64,000 bases of DNA from Notamacropus eugenii (taxonomy: Eukaryota; Chordata; Mammalia; Diprotodontia; Macropodidae): contig NC_092872.1 in NCBI RefSeq assembly GCF_028372415.1, forward strand, positions 512,616,224 to 512,680,223, in the 5' to 3' direction. The notes beneath the pieces are model-generated. The model made no database searches, was not told where the DNA came from, and was given only the letters and a program-made list of their open reading frames with translations. Shown here one piece after another: positions 49,475-60,322 of the stretch; position 1 is the first letter of the stretch, and every line of letters starts with the position of its first letter. The position numbers were made by a program, and so were the translations under genes.

Positions 49475-50510
49475 AAACAGAATTTAAGGAGGCCTTGACA
49501 CATTGTGAGAAATGGACTGGATTTGGAATCAGAAGCGTTGGGTTCAAATTCTGACACAACTCCTTGCTAGTTAACTGTATGTCTTTGACAAAGTCACAAC
49601 TCAGTTTGCTCACATATCAAACAAGACAGTGAGATCCCTAAGATCCTTTCCATCTCTAAATCCTATGAACTCCTGGATCCCATTCTTATGTTTCATTTTT
49701 CATGAAAGGCTGGGCAAGTCATATGTGTTCTATTTTTCATCTCTAAGTTCAAAACCAAAACAAAAATAATAATAGTGCTCACAGGACTGCTGGTTAATAA
49801 GGTTGGAAGCATTTTTTGAGGCTCAGGGAGATGAAACAATTGACCTAAAGTCACATAGCAACTTAATGACAGAACCTGGATTAGAACCCTAGTCCTTTGA
49901 TTCTCAAGTCAATTATCTTTTCACAGCACTATATTGCCTGATTTATTCGATCAGGATTTAATTCCTATTAATAACTGAGATAAAATTTAATCACTGCCCA
50001 ACTTTAATAACCTGTACTTGTTTTTTTTAGGTTAACACCATCTGTGCCATTTACAACAAGGACTCTTGACCAAGAAATGGTTCTTGGAGACTATGCACTA
50101 CCCAAGGGGGTGAGTAGAATTTAGAGGTTTGGTTATTAGCACATATTTGAAAGAGATTTCTAAAGAGGCATAGACAGGGCTTTTGACAAAGAGAGTGTCA
50201 ATTCAGATGAAAGGCAAAATTGTCATGTTGAAGGTTAAAATTATTATTTAGAGGGGCTATGTCTGAATTGTTAGATATACCAGTATTGATGAGAGAAAGT
50301 ATAGTATTGAAAAAATGGCATTGGATTTAGATCCAGAGGGGTTCTGGTGGTCTTCTAGCTATGAAACATTCTAGCTATGTGACCTGGGACAAGTTATTTC
50401 ACCTCTCTGAGGTCCAACTTCTACTTTTGTAAAAAGGGTGATAATGCTTATACCACCCATATCAGAGGGTTGTTATAAGAAAGCGCTTTGAAAAAAACTA
50501 AATTGTGTAT
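49475..50510. repeat. SINE pieces in introns 8 and 9
   Basis: Forward MIR-like text at about 49490-49670, reversed text at about 49800-49945, and a forward copy at about 50300-50510 ('agtatagtattgaaaaaatggc...ctctgaggtccaac') surround exon 9. A degenerate (AGT)n tract lies at about 50512-50575. Confidence 0.55.
50031..50109 (+). CDS. CYP24A1: CYP24A1 exon 9 (residues 386-412)
   Basis: The exon follows an acceptor of eight T and AG. It completes R386 and encodes [20 protein letters not shown] and then YALPKG. It includes V391, S390 and T394-T395 on the substrate-facing strand beta1-4. It ends in phase 0 before GTGAGT. Confidence 0.96.
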
Positions 50511-50637
50511 TATCAGTAGTAGTTGCAATAGCAGTAGTAGAAGTAGTAATAGTAGCAGTCATAGTAGTAGTGGTATTTTTAACAACTTCTCCTGACGCTT
50601 CCCTTCTGATTAACAAGAATGTTGTGTGTATTTTTAG

Positions 50638-50835
50638 ACAGTTTTAATGTTAAATACTCAGTTCTTGGGATCTAATGAAGAAAATTTTGAAGACTGGAGT
50701 CAGTATAGGCCAGAACGCTGGCTTCATGAAAAGAAGAAAATCCATCCTTTTGCTCACCTTCCATTTGGCATCGGAAAGAGGATGTGCATTGGGCGACGCT
50801 TAGCTGAACTCCAGCTCCATTTGGCTCTTTGTTGG
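50638..50835 (+). CDS. CYP24A1: CYP24A1 exon 10 (residues 413-478), heme-binding loop
   Basis: The exon follows TATTTTTAG and starts [20 protein letters not shown]. It contains the meander motif PERW (437-440) and the heme-binding signature [11 protein letters not shown], with the thiolate ligand C462 at exactly the human residue number. The L helix follows ([14 protein letters not shown]). The exon ends in phase 0 before GTAAAA. Basic residues around K459 and R465-R466 are expected to form part of the adrenodoxin contact face. Confidence 0.98.
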
Positions 50836-50957
50836 GTAAAACTTACTTCTTGATGCTTCTTTCCTGTTCAAGAATTTCTATCACAATGAACCTTGGATGG
50901 TTCTTCAAGAAAGGAAAGATAGTGAGTAATTCTGTTTTTTGTCACTCTGTGTTCCAG

Positions 50958-51078
50958 ATTGTACGAAAATATGACATTGTATCCTTAGATAATAAGCCAG
51001 TGGAAATGCTGCATCTGGGCCTCCTGGTCCCCAGTCGGGAACTTCCCATAGCTTTCTTGGCCCGACGAGGTGCTTCAG
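50958..51078 (+). CDS. CYP24A1: CYP24A1 exon 11 (residues 479-518), C-terminal part
   Basis: The exon follows GTGTTCCAG after a short 122-bp intron. It encodes [20 protein letters not shown], then [20 protein letters not shown]. Human ends at ...PIAFCQR (514 residues), so this C-terminus runs about five residues longer and is unrelated after PIAF. CAG|GTAGGT at 51076-51084 is an excellent donor. If it is not used, the frame runs GGT AGG TGA and stops at 51084-51086 (520 residues). Confidence 0.92.
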
Positions 51079-51199
51079 GTAGGTGACTGTCATGTTCTCT
51101 TCCATGACATGGGGGGAAGGAATGCTGAGCTTTGACATAATGGCAATAATTCCCATTTAAATGCACTACTTTCATTACCACTCTATGAAGTGAAGAGTA

Positions 51200-51560
51200 G
51201 TTAGTGTAATTGTCATCACTTTATTAGAAAAGAGAATTGAATGTGAGGTTGGGGGGCAGTGATTTGTCCAGGGTCACACAACTATTTAGTGTCGAAGCCA
51301 GGACAAGAAACTAGGTCTTGAAGCTCAGTGTGCTTTCTATTTTTACTAATCTGCATTATATTCTTTGCTACTTTCAAGTATTACAACCTTTAATGGAAAA
51401 AGTTCTTGGTTTCAGGAAGATCTGAATTCAACTCCTGCCTTAAACACTTACTAGTTAGGTGATCCTGGACAACTCTGAACGTCAGTTTCCTCATATGTAA
51501 AATGATGAGGTTGGATTCACTGGCTTCCAAGGTCCTTTTCAGCTTTAAATCTATGCTCCT
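51200..51560. repeat. Two SINEs in the proposed intron 11
   Basis: About 51200-51340 is reversed ('gtgatttgtccagggtcacac'). About 51395-51560 is forward ('ctgaattcaactcctgcct...catatgtaaaatgatgagg'). Their presence is more typical of an intron than of a 3' UTR and supports splicing at 51079. Confidence 0.6.
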
Positions 51561-51674
51561 GTGTGAAGTCACTTTAGTCTCCGTGAGCCTCTGTGAGCAG
51601 TTTTTGATGACCTATGAACAGGCTTATGCTACATTCCCCTCATTTAAATATTTTTCTTTGATCTGGAATTGCAG

Positions 51675-51679
51675 CCTAA
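51675..51679 (+). CDS. CYP24A1: CYP24A1 exon 12 coding tip and stop (proposed)
   Basis: A pyrimidine-rich stretch and GCAG acceptor end at 51674. Splicing from the donor at 51079 would add two bases that complete an alanine codon, followed at once by TAA (51677-51679), giving 519 residues. A second acceptor, TTCTTCAG, a few bases on would give a longer tail. Human CYP24A1 also has twelve exons with a mostly untranslated last exon. The choice of acceptor is inference. Confidence 0.4.
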
Positions 51680-53640
51680 TTATTCTTCAGGGTCTCCACT
51701 GAGTACCAAGGACAGCACATTTTTTGTTTAAGCTCAAGATTGGTGTTCAAGCTACTGGATGACCAATGGAAAGACTACTTTTCAAGAGCAGCGAATGAAA
51801 TCCACAGGATATTTCCTCCCTACATTGGGTGGATATTGTTTTCTCCCATATAATGTTTCCAATACTCCTAGTTTATGTATGAATGATAGTATTAATTTTT
51901 ACTGTAACCAACTCAGGAAACTTTTGAATGCTGGAATACAGGGTATTTTATTTCTGTATCAAGTCAGTAGTAACTAAAAGCAATTATTACTGTCTAAAGG
52001 TGCCCTGACTTGAATTAACTCTGGTCTTCACTTGAGCCAACCTTTCTATCTAACACTAGGGATTCTCTCATGACTTGGAAAGGGAGGATGAAGGGTCCTG
52101 AGAAAGTCAGATAGAAGATGGTGATTACCTTTGTCCTTACCTTGGGGGGGGGGCAGTCATTGAGCTTCAGAAGGGTGAATCTGGGACATCTCCTTGCACT
52201 GAGGACACTATATATAAATCACAGCTGAAGAACAAATATTATCTGGGGCAGAAAAGAACTGTTAGCACGTCCATGAACAGTTCAGTTTACACTTCTACTG
52301 TAAATATATACTGCTTCAATACTTCAAGGATTCATGATTTCATCTATGTGGGAAATTCACCACTGATTACAGCCTCTCTATCCTTTAGGAGACAGTATGT
52401 ATGAGTTGCTGGGGTAGGGGAGGGAGAGGAAATCTATCATCCATTTTGAGAATGAGGCTTTCTGGATTTAGCTAGACTCATCCATGCACAACAGACACAG
52501 TTTAGAAAATAACCATTGAATCAATCAGTATCAAGAGGTTGTTAACTAAAGGGTCAGCACTCATAAAAGTGTTGGCTAAGCCTACCTCCCTGCTGATAAA
52601 TTTAAGGATAGTTGGACATTTTAAAAATATTTTTTCATGTATCTTTAACCAATACAAAGATTAATCTTTTAAACAGATAATTCACCTTGAAAACCTAAGT
52701 GCAAAAATCATTAATTTGTTCATTGTTCTTCCCTTTTGCTTTGTGGTTTTTCACCATTATAACATAGGCAAAGATACAACCTTTTTTAAAAAAGTGCAAA
52801 AGTCTAGCAATTTTTATTAAATTTATTCAATTAAAATAAGGATCAGTTTTTCCTTTGAATTATATTTATAATGATGATATTAGTTAATTTAGGATCTGTC
52901 AGACTGTAGCAAGAACTTGTTTGTTTGTCTCAATCCAACAAAGATTTAATTCATGACTTCAGGAAAATAATTAATTTTAGTTCAATTTTCCCATTTATAA
53001 AATGGGACTTTAGTAGGTCCTGTATGCCTAAATAAGAGTTCTCATATGTTTTTGTTCATGCATTATATTTTGCTTTGAGAAATACCAATGCATTTTGAGA
53101 GAGTCAAAATATTCACAGATTCTCTCGTAATTGAAGTTCCATATAATTCCCTGCACCGTTAGCTGAAACTTACACCATCCCATGGCATGCTCTTTGAGAA
53201 CCCCTGTGCTTAAGAACTGTACTGAGGTTTACTTATGCAACATTTCTTAGGTGCTTTTGAACTCTTCAGAAGACATGAGACTATGAAATGCAAAATATCT
53301 AAAGATTGTACAAAATAAGCCAATTTTGCTCATGTTTGTATTTATACACTATTTGTATATGCTCCTACATTTAGTTTTTCTTCTAAACATATTGATGTAC
53401 ATCTAATGAACTTTACATTTTTAGTAAATGACATATTCTGAACTATCAGAAATGCAAAGCTTTTACATCCATGAACTTGTGAATACTATAAAAGTAGTTC
53501 TGTGTTTTCTCTACAATGACAACCTATCATTTTCATAATTATAATTATACTTGTATACTTGTACTTGTACTATCCAAAATGCTTTTGTATATCATCTTTG
53601 ACCTCTCAGGAAGCACTGTAATAAAAATGAAATTTTAAAA
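51680..53640 (+). other. CYP24A1: CYP24A1 3' untranslated region (inferred)
   Basis: About 2 kb of AT-rich, largely repeat-free sequence follows the stop. It contains ATTTA pentamers and long A/T runs, which fits the short-lived, strongly induced CYP24A1 message. Its freedom from SINEs, in a region where almost every kilobase carries one, supports a functional 3' UTR. The end is set by the only AATAAA I saw, at 53620. Confidence 0.6.
53620..53625 (+). terminator. CYP24A1: CYP24A1 polyadenylation signal
   Basis: AATAAA occurs in 'ctgtaataaaaatg' after a long AT-rich 3' UTR. Cleavage would be about 15-25 bases further on. No competing AATAAA was seen between the stop codon and this site, only ATTAAA variants near 52.8 kb. 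Confidence 0.6.
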
Positions 53641-53999
53641 CACTTGAGGCATAGCCATTCTCCATTTGCACTGTATGTAGACACAGAACAATGCAAGAAG
53701 ACAGCCTATTTGTCTTATTAGCAAATATGTTTTTGTAAGTAGTCATTGTATAAACTATACATGTGGGGCCCACTTTAAGAAAGTCTGACCTATGAAAAGT
53801 CAAACTCTAAAAACTGATAAATTAGAAGGTGGTGAGAACATTAAATATACATCATTGCTGTATAAAAAGAACTACTGCAGGATTTTTAGATTGAGTTCTC
53901 TTTGTGTATTTAAAATCTTTCTACTTCCAAAAACCTGCTTTCTCTATAATATTTCAGGGACAAGTAACTTGGATAAAGAGCAAGGTACACATCTATAGG

Positions 54000-54215
54000 A
54001 CTTTTATATAGCACTTTAAAGTTTACATTTTAATATTGCACTTTACCCATTATCCCATTTGATCCTTTCAAGTAATCCTCTAAGATAGATACTATTATTA
54101 TCCCAATTTTTAAAGATGAGGTCAGAGAACTAGTAAATGACTGAACCAGTATGCAAACCTAGGTCTTCCTGACTCCAGGCCAGCCCTCTACCATTACTTC
54201 ATGTTACCTCTCACT
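54000..54215 (-). repeat. Reversed CORE-SINE downstream of CYP24A1
   Basis: 'cttttatatagcactttaaag' and 'gtatgcaaacctaggtcttcctgactcc' mark a reversed copy starting about 360 bp past the polyadenylation signal. Confidence 0.6.
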
Positions 54216-54364
54216 AAGAATGTTTGAAAGACATCCCCCGCCCACCATGAAAATATCCATCCTCAACTCACCTTACCAAGTCCCCTATCAGCTTCTAGCA
54301 ATTAAATTATCAGAAGCAGCAATAATGACTTTTTTCTAATTTATAGATTATTATCATTTTCAGT

Positions 54365-54595
54365 AGTAGAGAGGCAGTTTTTCATAGTGGAGGTAGCATC
54401 AAGAAGACCTGGTTTTAAGCCTCACTTCTGACACATTCTGGCTAAGTGACCCCAGATATGTCACCTAATATTTTAGTGTCCTCAGTAACTTTCTAAAAAT
54501 ATAAATTTCAGAGCAAGTGCTGATCTGAATTGCTAAAGGAAGTTCTTTTCCCAGAAGTTCCCTACATTCCAATAAAAGCATAGGTTGTCTTTTTT
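54365..54595 (+). repeat. Marsupial SINE, other subtype
   Basis: 'gagaggcagtttttcatagtgg', 'ctcacttctgacacattctgg' and 'cagagcaagtgctgatctgaattg' match the type at 1290-1450. Confidence 0.6.
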
Positions 54596-54645
54596 TTAAA
54601 TCACTATTAATTAGAAATTAAAATAAACATAGCTAACTTTTATAT

Positions 54646-54889
54646 GGGGTAGCTAAGTGGTACAATGAATAGAGTGCTGGATGAAAAGTCAGGAAGGTAC
54701 ATCTTCCTGAGTTGAAATCTGGTCTCAGATACTGACTAGCTGTGTGACCCTGGACAGGTCATTTAACCCTATTGCCTCAGTTTACTCATCTGCAAAATGA
54801 GTTGGAGAAGGAAATGGCAAACCACTCTACAATCTCTGCCAAGAAAACCCAAAATGGGGTCAATGAAGAGTCAGACATGATTGAATAAC
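54646..54889 (+). mobile_element. Marsupial SINE nested in a reversed CORE-SINE
   Basis: The SINE runs 'ggggtagctaagtggtacaatg' to 'agacatgattgaataac'. It is flanked by AACTTTTATAT (54635-54645) and AACCTTTATAT (54890-54900), 10 of 11 matching. The host CORE-SINE (reversed, about 54620-55135) continues on both sides. Confidence 0.8.
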
Positions 54890-55232
54890 AACCTTTATAT
54901 AATCCTTTACTGATTAAAAAGTGCTTACACACATTATCTCACTTGAGGTTCACAATACCACTATGAAAAATAAAGTGCATGTATTGGTATCGCCATTTTA
55001 GAAGTCAGAAAATTGAAGCTGACCAATGAAATGATTTGCTCAAAATTCAATAACTAGTAACTGTCAGAAGGAGTGTTAAACTCAGGCCTTACTTGGGTAA
55101 AGTTCATTGCTTTCCCCACTATACCACAGTGTCCCTACTAATGACTTGCACCACACAATTCATAGACATCTCTCTTCTTACACTCAACCTCTTTCTTTTG
55201 AAATTCCCAATATTAGAGACATAAGTTTAAAC

Positions 55233-55375
55233 CAAGGGTGGAGAGCCCTCAAGCTCGAGGCCACATGTGGCCTTCTAGGTCCTTCATTCACAGAAAGAAG
55301 TTTGGATTCAAAGGACCACACCTGAAGAGCTATGGGGCCATGTGTGGCCTTGAGGTCACAGTTTCCCCATCCCTG
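55233..55375. mobile_element. hAT-like (Charlie-type) miniature DNA transposon
   Basis: About 143 bp with imperfect terminal inverted repeats: left 'caagggtggagagccctcaagctcgaggccacatgtggcc' in part, right ending 'ggtcacagtttccccatccctg'. The two ends pair as long arms ('gaggccacatgtggcc' against 'ggccatgtgtggccttga'). Flanks GTTTAAAC/ATTAAAAA may be a worn 8-bp duplication. It has no coding capacity. The Charlie label is from recognition of the CAGGGRTGGRGA-type end. Confidence 0.7.
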
Positions 55376-55854
55376 ATTAAAAATAAGGCAAATGATCATC
55401 ATTCTGCCAGCCCCAAAGGATACCTGGGAAACTTTTCCTAACAGTCTTAAAAGATACATCCATTGATGTCCCTCAGAATGAAATTCTTCAGCCCTTCTCA
55501 TAGGGAATTGCTCTCTAATGCATAACAAATCCACCTTGCTATAGTTTGTGGCATTTTCCTTCCTGCTACAGACTCAGTAAAAACAAGCTAACCCCATCAG
55601 AACATTCCTTTATTTGTAGCCTAATATTAAATCCCCCTTTACCAGCTTATGATTCCATTTCCTTTAGCCGACCTGCCTCAAAGATGGCCCCAAACTATAG
55701 GTCAAGTTTATGTAGGTAAGGCGTCCAGTGACCATTTAAAGGACTTAATTATAGCCTCTGACAAGATATGCTCATGAAGCATTTTTCATGCAGTGCTCTT
55801 GCCTTTGGGGTATATATAGAATCCTGAGGAAGAATGGTACAAGATTCCAAGGAC

Positions 55855-56400
55855 TAGAATGTTGAACTAGAAATGAAGTAGCCTGGGTTCTATTTCCAGC
55901 ACTTCCACTTCCTATGTACATCTGAGCAAGTCCTCTAGTTTCTAAGCCTCAGTTTCCTCATCTGTACAATGAGAGGATTGGACTGAATGATTTCTAAGGT
56001 CCCTTCCATACATTTTCATTCGAATGTTCCTGACAAGCACAGATTGGTTTATTCTTTGTACTTGTATCCACAGAGCCTAGTGTAACTTCTGGCATATAGT
56101 AGGTGCTTAAAAATATTTCAGAGATTGATTCCAATTTGAGATCTATAAAATTAGGGGCCTGGACCAGATGACCTCCAAGATTCTTCCAATTCTAAATCTA
56201 AGATCCTAAATCCATACAGTTTTAGAGCTGAAAAAGAACTTAGCCAAGTCTAGTTCAACTCCCATATTTGATAGAGGAGGAAATTAAGGTAAAATTATTA
56301 GCTCAGATGACTTGCCTATGACAAATTAGTGGCAAATCCAAGTTTAGATCCAGGTCTCTTGACTTCCAGCCCTATACTCTTTCCACTATACCTCACAGAT
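55855..56400. repeat. Two SINE copies
   Basis: About 55855-56015 is a forward MIR-like copy ('ctcagtttcctcatctgtacaatgag'). About 56215-56400 is a reversed copy ('ttagagctgaaaaagaacttagcc'). An L2 tail ('cagagcctagtgtaacttctgg') lies near 56060-56130. Confidence 0.6.
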
Positions 56401-56569
56401 CTATTAATTAGAACATTATCTATGAGGAAAAAAATGCAGGTAAAATTCCATCTTAGTAAACAGTATGGAGCAATTTATTAAAGATTCTATCACATTACCA
56501 TCACTAATGATCTACATTTATGTTTCATTATGAGATGGAGGTGACCTTGATCAAAACTATTAATAGCTC

Positions 56570-57255
56570 AAAGATTGGTTGTTGTCCATTGTGGTAGAAG
56601 AAAACCACAATGATACCAATATATCGGAGTCAAGGTACAGTGTGTCCAACAATGGCTGATCAGATCAACAAGAACTTGGCAGGATCGACCACAGGTTGGG
56701 CACAAATAGTCCATGTGAACATTTGGAGTGGACATGTCTCTAAATTTGCTCATCTCACATTTCTTTTGAACTACTGCAATTCTGCTTTGCTCAAAGAGCA
56801 CAGTGACTTCTTTGATACAGCTGAACCATACTAGATGGTCCTTTGCCAGCATCTCCCATGTCATGCAATTGTTTCCAAAGTTCTTCAGAGAGACCTTAAG
56901 AGTGTCCTTGTATTGCTTCTTGTGACCACCATGTGAGCATCTTCCTTGCATGACTTCTCTGTAAAAGAGTCTTTTAGGAAAACATACGTTTGGCATTTGA
57001 ACAATGTCGCCAGCCCATCAGAGTTGTGCTCTCTACAGTAGAATTTGAATGCTTGTCAGTTTACCTTGAGAAAAGACCTCATTGTCTAGTACCTTATCTT
57101 GTCAGGTGATCTTCAAAATCCTCCTAGGACAATTCAGATGTACTTGTTTCAGTTTCCTGGAATGGTGCTGGTAGATTGTCCAGGTTTCATGGGCCTTCAA
57201 CAATGAGTTCAACACAATGACTCTGCAGACCTTCGATATGGTAGGCAGTCTCATA
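56570..57255 (-). mobile_element. RTE-like LINE, 3' end, copy C
   Basis: On the minus strand a 142-residue open reading (56996-56568) gives MPNVCFPKRLFYREVMQGRC, SHGGHKKQYKDTLKVSLKNF, TWEMLAKDHLVWFSCIKEVT and MDYLCPTCGRSCQVLVDLIS, the same C-terminus with CxxC zinc-finger-like ending as copies A and B. Upstream coding text continues brokenly to about 57255. It is the best-preserved C-terminus of the three, but 5'-truncated and inactive. Confidence 0.7.
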
Positions 57256-57819
57256 TCTTTTCTCTCTGAAAGGAAGTGTAGGAGCTCAAAGATTACAAAT
57301 ACAAGGAGATCATAAGCTCTGTCTTGCAGTTTCTATCAGATTGGAAAGGCTTGGCACCTATGCTCAAAAGAAAATAGCACAAATCTGTGGGAACACAAAT
57401 TGTGTTTTTGCTATCCAAGGGTCAGTGTAGCTAAACTTAGAGTCTGATAATGAAAATATTGACCACCAGGTGATTATTTGGGGCATATTGATTCATTAGG
57501 CCATGTACTAAAGCATTAAGGACTTTTAATCTGCATAGTAGATGGATTCCCTCCGCAGAGGAACTCACCAATCTAATGTAACCTGGAGAGATGCATAGAT
57601 GAATAAGATACACTTCCTACCCTTAATGAGTTTGGAGACTAACTGGGGAGCTAGGTATCATTTGCTCACTAGTAAATGAACTAGTGAAGGGAAGTGTTCT
57701 GAGGCCAATCTAGGGGCAGAAGCTCCTAGATACATGAAGTAAATGAGATCATTGTAATTGGAGGTCCAACTAGATATCAATGATTCAGTTTCTCTATCTA
57801 TGCTCATACATGAATCTCC

Positions 57820-57965
57820 TCCAACCCCTATCAATCAATTAATCAACAAGCATTTATTATGCTACCAAGTTCTGTGCCAAGCACTGTGCTAGATTCTCTG
57901 GATTCAAAGACAAAAATGAAATATTTTCTGCTTTCAATGTATTCCATTAGCAAAGACAAAACCTA
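57820..57965 (+). repeat. Unresolved interspersed family
   Basis: 'caattaatcaacaagcatttattatg...gccaagcactgtgctag' is the 5' part of the family at 15135. 57255-57820 shows no named feature. Confidence 0.5.
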
Positions 57966-58239
57966 TCTATGTAAGTATATTGAAAAGGCATACCAAATAA
58001 ATACAGGGTGATTTGGGGGAGGAAAACATTAACAGCCATCTTTCTCCAGACACCTAACAGTGGGAATTCTCCTCAAGGCTCTGTCCTTGGCCCCTTTTTC
58101 TTTTCTCTCAATATTCCTTCCCTTGCTGACTTGATCTATTTATATTCTATAATTAAGATGGCTCCTGAATATATTTGTCCAGCCCTGATTTCCTCCCAGA
58201 GCTCCAAGAATACATTTCTTAGACTGGTAGACTTGAAAT

Positions 58240-58585
58240 AAAGACCCAAGTGCAAAATTTTCCTCAGACACTTACTGGCTGTGTGACCTTGATCAATTTA
58301 ACCTCTGTCAGCTTCAGTTTTCTCATCTGTAACATTGGCTTCAGCTGGGTGGCACAATGGAGAGTGGGCTGGACCTGGAATCAGGAAGACCTGAATTCAA
58401 ATCTGACCTCAGACACTTACTTACTGTGACTCTGGGCAAATCACATAACCCTGTTTCAGTCTCCTCATCTGTACAATGAGTTGAAGAAGAAAACTGCAGA
58501 CCAGTCCATTATCTTTGCCAAGAAAACCCCAAATGGGTCATGAAAAGTCTGACACAACTAAAGTGATTCAACAGTAACAACACCC
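58240..58585 (+). repeat. CORE-SINE piece followed by a tRNA-headed marsupial SINE
   Basis: About 58240-58335 is a forward CORE-SINE piece. About 58338-58585 is a full SINE ('gctgggtggcacaatggagag...aaatgggtcatgaaaagtctgac'). 58585-59165 has nothing named. Confidence 0.7.
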
Positions 58586-59164
58586 AAGTAATACTGTTTA
58601 TGACATTATAAGCCACTTCATCTTTACAGCCTCAGTGACTAGCACAGGGTCTTAAAGATGACAATAAATATTTTTGTTACTTAAGCTGAGTCCATTTAAT
58701 TCCACTAAAATAAAGTATCAGATCATCTTCCTTCTTCAGCAATGAACTTCAAACTATGCAGTTCCTTGATTCTGAAAACAATTTCAAGCTTCCTTTGGCC
58801 TCCTTGGAGAACTCAATTCTAATTCCACTCTCCATCTAAGAAATGGGGTTTTCAGAAATCCATAATCCCTTTGATACCAGTGATATACTTGGCCTTCCAG
58901 GCACACAATAACTTCTTTATCATCTATGCTTTAAAATTCATTATATGATTTTTCTTCAAAAGCTTTATTTTCTGGTTTGCTTAGTGGAAAATAGTCCTGC
59001 CTTGGTGTTAGGAAGAGTGGGTGGCCCAAGTGCATCCTGATGTCATAGGAAAGCAGGCTCACGATTCCAAGTTAAATACGGCAAATCTACATAAACAGTC
59101 AAGAATTGACTCTATAATACTGAGCTGACATTGATATAGCACTTTATGGTTTTCAAAATACTTT

Positions 59165-59345
59165 CATAGAATTACAGAATTTAGAGCTAGGAAAAAACTT
59201 AGAAATTGGAGGATTTCTAGCCCATCATTTTACATATGAAAAAAATGAAGCCTTGATTAAACAGCCAAAAATGAGCCTAATTGGGATTCAAGATACAATC
59301 TTCCGATTCAAGATTCAGTGCTTTTTTCCTACAATTACACTGAAA
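59165..59345 (-). repeat. Reversed SINE
   Basis: 'agaatttagagctaggaaaaaac' and 'cattttacatatgaaaaaaatgaag' show the reversed type also at 6175 and 56215. Confidence 0.55.
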
Positions 59346-60129
59346 TGTTCAAATGAAAGGGATCACAGAAGTTAACCAAAGCATCCTTCAAAAGTAATTG
59401 AAAACCTCTCAGTGAGGAGAAACTGACTCCCTTCTAAAAATTTCATTTCACTTTTTTAAATCTTTAATTCTTAAGAAGTTTTTTTCCCCCAAGATCAAGT
59501 CCAGTTTGCTTTTAAGGACTCTGATTGATCAATACATGAATAATGATGAATAGAGAGAATCAGCGATGACATGTGATATCCATTACAGAGTCGTGATGGA
59601 ATTGGGTATAGAATGAGACCTATAGTTTTTTCTACAGATATAGAGGGGAATTAATTTCATCTGACTATACATATTTGACTATACACATTTGACTATGCAT
59701 ATACATGTGAATTTTTTTCTTTTTTTTCCTGATGGCCTTGGTGGAAGAGGGTGAGAAGGAGAGAAAATAGACTTCTGTGGGGTTTTTTTAAAATAGAAAT
59801 AGAGTTCTATCCATGTGAAATGTTAGGTACACTTTGAGATAAGGTCACTGAATTGCTCATTTTGTAAAATGGAAGTCTTATAGAACAGAAACAATCTGTA
59901 AAATTTTATAACATAAAAACAAAAACCCTTCAATAATACTTCAAAAAAGAAACAAAAAGAAAGCCTTTTGAGTTGTGTACTGATGGGAAGAAAAACCTCA
60001 ACTCCAAGCTCTTCTGAAATTCTTGAATAAAGGTCTGAAGTGTTACATCTCACCCTAACATGAAGGCTTCTTTGTTGACTATGAACACAAGAAAAGCCCT
60101 TTTCTTATATGACTAGAAATTATTTACCA

Positions 60130-60322
60130 CCATAGAATTTAAGTTCCTTGAGGGCAAGAACTATTTCATTTTGTCTTTATGTCCCCCTTGCCTAGTACTA
60201 TGTGCCCAACACATAATAGATATAAATATGTATGAATGTATGTGTGCATATATATGTATATATATATACATATACACATACATACATATATATGTATATT
60301 TGTGTGTGTGTATATATATGAT
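60130..60322 (+). repeat. L2 tail and (TA)/(TATG) simple repeat
   Basis: 'ttccttgagggcaagaactatttc...gcctagtactatgtgcccaacac' is an L2 tail (about 60130-60225), followed by a TATA/TATG/CATA-rich simple repeat to 60322. Neither 59345-60130 nor 60322-61320 contains a feature I can name. Confidence 0.6.

Noticed and set aside
50829-51086. An 85-codon frame starting in CYP24A1 exon 10
   Set aside because: It begins out of frame at the end of exon 10, passes through the 122-bp intron 10 and happens to enter exon 11 in frame. The spliced protein explains the conserved part.
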